From: Bacteroides sp. UBA939
GTDB lineage: Bacteria; Bacteroidota; Bacteroidia; Bacteroidales; Bacteroidaceae
Assembly: GCF_002293435.1 (NCBI RefSeq)
Contig: NZ_DBDF01000177.1
Coordinates: 8,126-26,391 of the forward strand
Direction of reading: 5' to 3'
Length of the DNA stretch: 18,266 nt
Shown here: positions 16,480 to 18,266 of the stretch, one piece after another
How the letters are laid out: every line of letters starts with the position of its first letter
Position numbering within the stretch: position 1 is the stretch's first letter
Notes under the pieces: generated by a model
Databases searched by the model: none
Seen by the model: only the letters and a program-made list of their open reading frames with translations
Told to the model about the DNA's origin: nothing
Translations under genes and position numbers: made by a program

Positions 16480-16504
16480 CATAAACTCTATATCGTGTTA
16501 ACTC

Positions 16505-17980
16505 CTATTCCGGACGACTGTAATTCGGAGCCTCGCTTGTGATAGCCACATCGTGAGGGTGGCTCTCCAACACACCGGCATTCGTAATACGAGTAAACTT
16601 AGCATCATGCAACTGATTTATATTAGCAGCACCACAATATCCCATACCTGAACGCAACCCACCTACCAATTGGAAAATCACTTCATACAAAGTACCCTTA
16701 TAAGGTACGCGGGCAGCAATACCTTCAGGCACCAGTTTCTTCACATCACTGGTTCCACTCTGGAAGTAACGGTCTTTCGAGCCATTTTCCATAGCCTCTA
16801 ATGACCCCATACCACGATAAGATTTAAACTTACGTCCGTTGAAGATAATCGTATCACCCGGAGATTCTTCCGTTCCGGCTACCAACGAACCAATCATCAC
16901 ACTATAACCACCGGCTGCCAAAGCTTTTACCACATCACCCGAATAGCGCAGGCCACCGTCAGCAATCAAAGGAATATCCGTACCTTTTAAAGCCTTGGCC
17001 ACATCATATACGGCAGACAACTGAGGTACTCCTACTCCGGCTACAACACGGGTAGTACAAATGGACCCCGGGCCAATACCTACCTTTACACCGTCCGCAC
17101 CGGCTTCTACCAATGCCTTAGCCGCTTCTCCGGTAGCAATATTACCCACTACAATATCAATGCCCGGGAACCGTTTCTTGGCTTCTTTCAATTTTTCTAT
17201 TACATACTTGGAATGCCCATGAGCCGTGTCGATAATAATGGCATCGGCACCTGCATCTACCAATGCTTGCATGCGGTCAAGCGTATCGTTTGTTACTCCT
17301 ACTCCGGCTGCTACGCGCAAACGGCCTTTGGAGTCCTTGCAAGCCATCGGTTTATCCTTAGCTTTCGTTATATCTTTATAAGTAATCAACCCAACGAGCT
17401 TGCCGTCCTTATCTACTACCGGTAGCTTCTCAATTCTATGCTTCTGCAAAATCTGAGAAACAGCTTCCATATCCGTAGTAGGGTTGGTAGTGATGATATT
17501 TTCTTTTGTCATTACCTCATCAATACGTTTATTCGCATCTTTCTCGAAACGAAGGTCGCGATTGGTAACAATTCCCACCAAATACTTTTCATCATCAACT
17601 ACGGGAATGCCGCCGATTCTATATTCGGCCATCAACGCCAATGCATCTCCTACGGTAGAACCTCTTTTGATAGTCACCGGATCGTAAATCATACCATTCT
17701 CGGCACGTTTCACAATAGCAACCTGACGCGCTTGTTCCTCGATGGACATATTCTTATGAATAACTCCGATACCTCCTTCACGTGCAATGGCAATAGCCAT
17801 TTTGGCTTCGGTAACCGTGTCCATGGCGGCAGTTACAAATGGAATCTTCAACTCAATATTTCTTGAAAACTTTGTCGAGAGTTCGACAGCGAGCGGCAGT
17901 ACTTCAGAATAAGCGGGGATTAACAATACATCATCATAAGTCAATCCATCCATTACAATCTTATCAGCAATAAATGACAT
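16505..17980 (-). CDS. guaB: Inosine-5'-monophosphate dehydrogenase
   Basis: Cytoplasmic enzyme converting IMP to XMP with NAD+, the committed step of GMP synthesis. The (beta/alpha)8 barrel holds the active-site loop GIGPGSICTTR with catalytic Cys308 and the phosphate-binding IADGGLRYSGD. A mobile flap carries YRGMGSLEAM. Two CBS domains (about residues 97-155 and 157-211) are inserted in the barrel, with IGGIPVVDDEKYLVGIVTNRDLR and IEKLPVVDKDGKLVGLITYKD; such domains bind adenine/guanine nucleotides and tune activity. The length of 491 aa is typical, with all key residues present. The gene appears monocistronic, with a -7 box 30-37 nt upstream and a strong terminator downstream. Confidence 0.98.
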   Translation of the reverse strand: MSFIADKIVMDGLTYDDVLLIPAYSEVLPLAVELSTKFSRNIELKIPFVTAAMDTVTEAKMAIAIAREGGIGVIHKNMSIEEQARQVAIVKRAENGMIYDPVTIKRGSTVGDALALMAEYRIGGIPVVDDEKYLVGIVTNRDLRFEKDANKRIDEVMTKENIITTNPTTDMEAVSQILQKHRIEKLPVVDKDGKLVGLITYKDITKAKDKPMACKDSKGRLRVAAGVGVTNDTLDRMQALVDAGADAIIIDTAHGHSKYVIEKLKEAKKRFPGIDIVVGNIATGEAAKALVEAGADGVKVGIGPGSICTTRVVAGVGVPQLSAVYDVAKALKGTDIPLIADGGLRYSGDVVKALAAGGYSVMIGSLVAGTEESPGDTIIFNGRKFKSYRGMGSLEAMENGSKDRYFQSGTSDVKKLVPEGIAARVPYKGTLYEVIFQLVGGLRSGMGYCGAANINQLHDAKFTRITNAGVLESHPHDVAITSEAPNYSRPE

Positions 17981-18009
17981 AGGGCTATGCGTTTAAAAAT
18001 TATTGCGTG

Positions 18010-18017
18010 CAAATATA
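18010..18017 (-). promoter_or_regulatory. Promoter -7 box of guaB
   Basis: On the minus strand this reads TATATTTG, an exact TAnnTTTG, 29 nt before the guaB ATG. No clear TTG is found at the -33 position (around 18037-18040, where CAC occurs). The leader would be about 20 nt, AT-rich, with no Shine-Dalgarno sequence and no sign of a purine riboswitch. Confidence 0.5.
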
Positions 18018-18117
18018 CAGCTTTTCTCGCTTACCCACACTATGATATGCATAAAAAGCTTATATTGGTTCACTTTTTTTAAACCGTACCTCCCAAAAAC
18101 TCTTTTTCCTTTCCTAA

Positions 18118-18228
18118 CCTGAATAATTCATGCTTCAGGAGTTAGCCTGTATTATTCATAAGTAGCTGTTCATAATTAGTTTATACTATCATTTTTTAGA
18201 CGCAGATAACGCGGATGAGACGGATCTC
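18118..18228. repeat. Dispersed intergenic repeat, right copy
   Basis: Non-coding. From left to right: a small hairpin CCTGAA/TTCAGG (18118-18123 with 18134-18139); the core TTAGCCTGTATTATTCATAA plus G (18142-18162), which on the minus strand matches 77-97 at 20 of 21 bases; and three consecutive 9-mers GACGCAGAT, AACGCGGAT, GAGACGGAT (18199-18225). The segments CCTGAATAATTCAT (18118) and CCTGTATTATTCAT (18147) are also near-copies of each other, 12/14 over 29 bp. The block is inverted relative to the left copy. Nothing recognisable lies in 18229-18266. Confidence 0.6.
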
Positions 18229-18266
18229 TTTTTATTTTCCGGGTGGGATAACGTAGCGCAGCATTT

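Noticed and set aside
17438..17866. 142-codon open frame antisense to guaB
   Set aside because: Shadow of a highly conserved gene.
17981..18040. Purine riboswitch upstream of guaB
   Set aside because: The predicted leader is about 20 nt, too short for an aptamer, and no conserved aptamer sequence is visible.

Overview
The window looks like a chromosomal segment of a Bacteroides-type gut bacterium. The evidence is: promoters with the Bacteroidales -7 box TAnnTTTG (exact at 171-178, 4443-4450 on the minus strand, 4599-4606, and 18010-18017 on the minus strand); AT-rich leaders with little Shine-Dalgarno signal; a glycosaminoglycan-type PL8 lyase next to a GH88 hydrolase; and a minus-strand block with several SurA/parvulin proteins, an OstA-like protein and mutL, of Bacteroidetes character. 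The species cannot be fixed by reading alone.

Layout. 1-225: an intergenic repeat and the trpS promoter. 226-1317: trpS (plus). 1394-3139: a solitary, AT-rich OLD-like AAA ATPase/TOPRIM gene (plus), probably acquired and possibly defensive, whose 3' end overlaps the next gene tail to tail. 3107-4336 (minus) and 4635-6785 (plus): divergent GH88 unsaturated glucuronyl hydrolase lipoprotein and PL8 chondroitin/hyaluronan lyase. Together they would cleave glycosaminoglycan to unsaturated disaccharides and then hydrolyse these; no susC/susD or sulfatase lies in the window. 6957-8739: a LytS-type membrane histidine kinase and LytTR response regulator, 1 nt apart. 8754-16376 (minus): mutL, a 96-aa single-TM protein, OstA-like protein, SurA-like PPIase, a lipoprotein with a SurA-like N-terminal region, and a parvulin PPIase. 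Their gaps are 5-57 nt, so they look like one envelope-biogenesis operon with mutL at its distal end. 16505-17980 (minus): guaB, separated from that operon by an intrinsic terminator. 17981-18266: the guaB promoter and a second copy of the intergenic repeat, inverted relative to the first.

Most interesting signals. (1) Upstream of the LytS/LytTR pair are two 13-bp direct repeats (11/13 identical) spaced 21 bp start to start, just after a terminator hairpin and just before a candidate promoter. This is the geometry expected of a LytTR operator and suggests autoregulation. (2) Both window ends carry related composite intergenic repeats in opposite orientation, with a 21-nt core matching 20/21. 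(3) The OLD-like nuclease stands alone and has an atypical second TOPRIM acidic motif. (4) MutL lacks the usual endonuclease signature residues.

No tRNA, rRNA, CRISPR array, transposase or integrase gene was seen.
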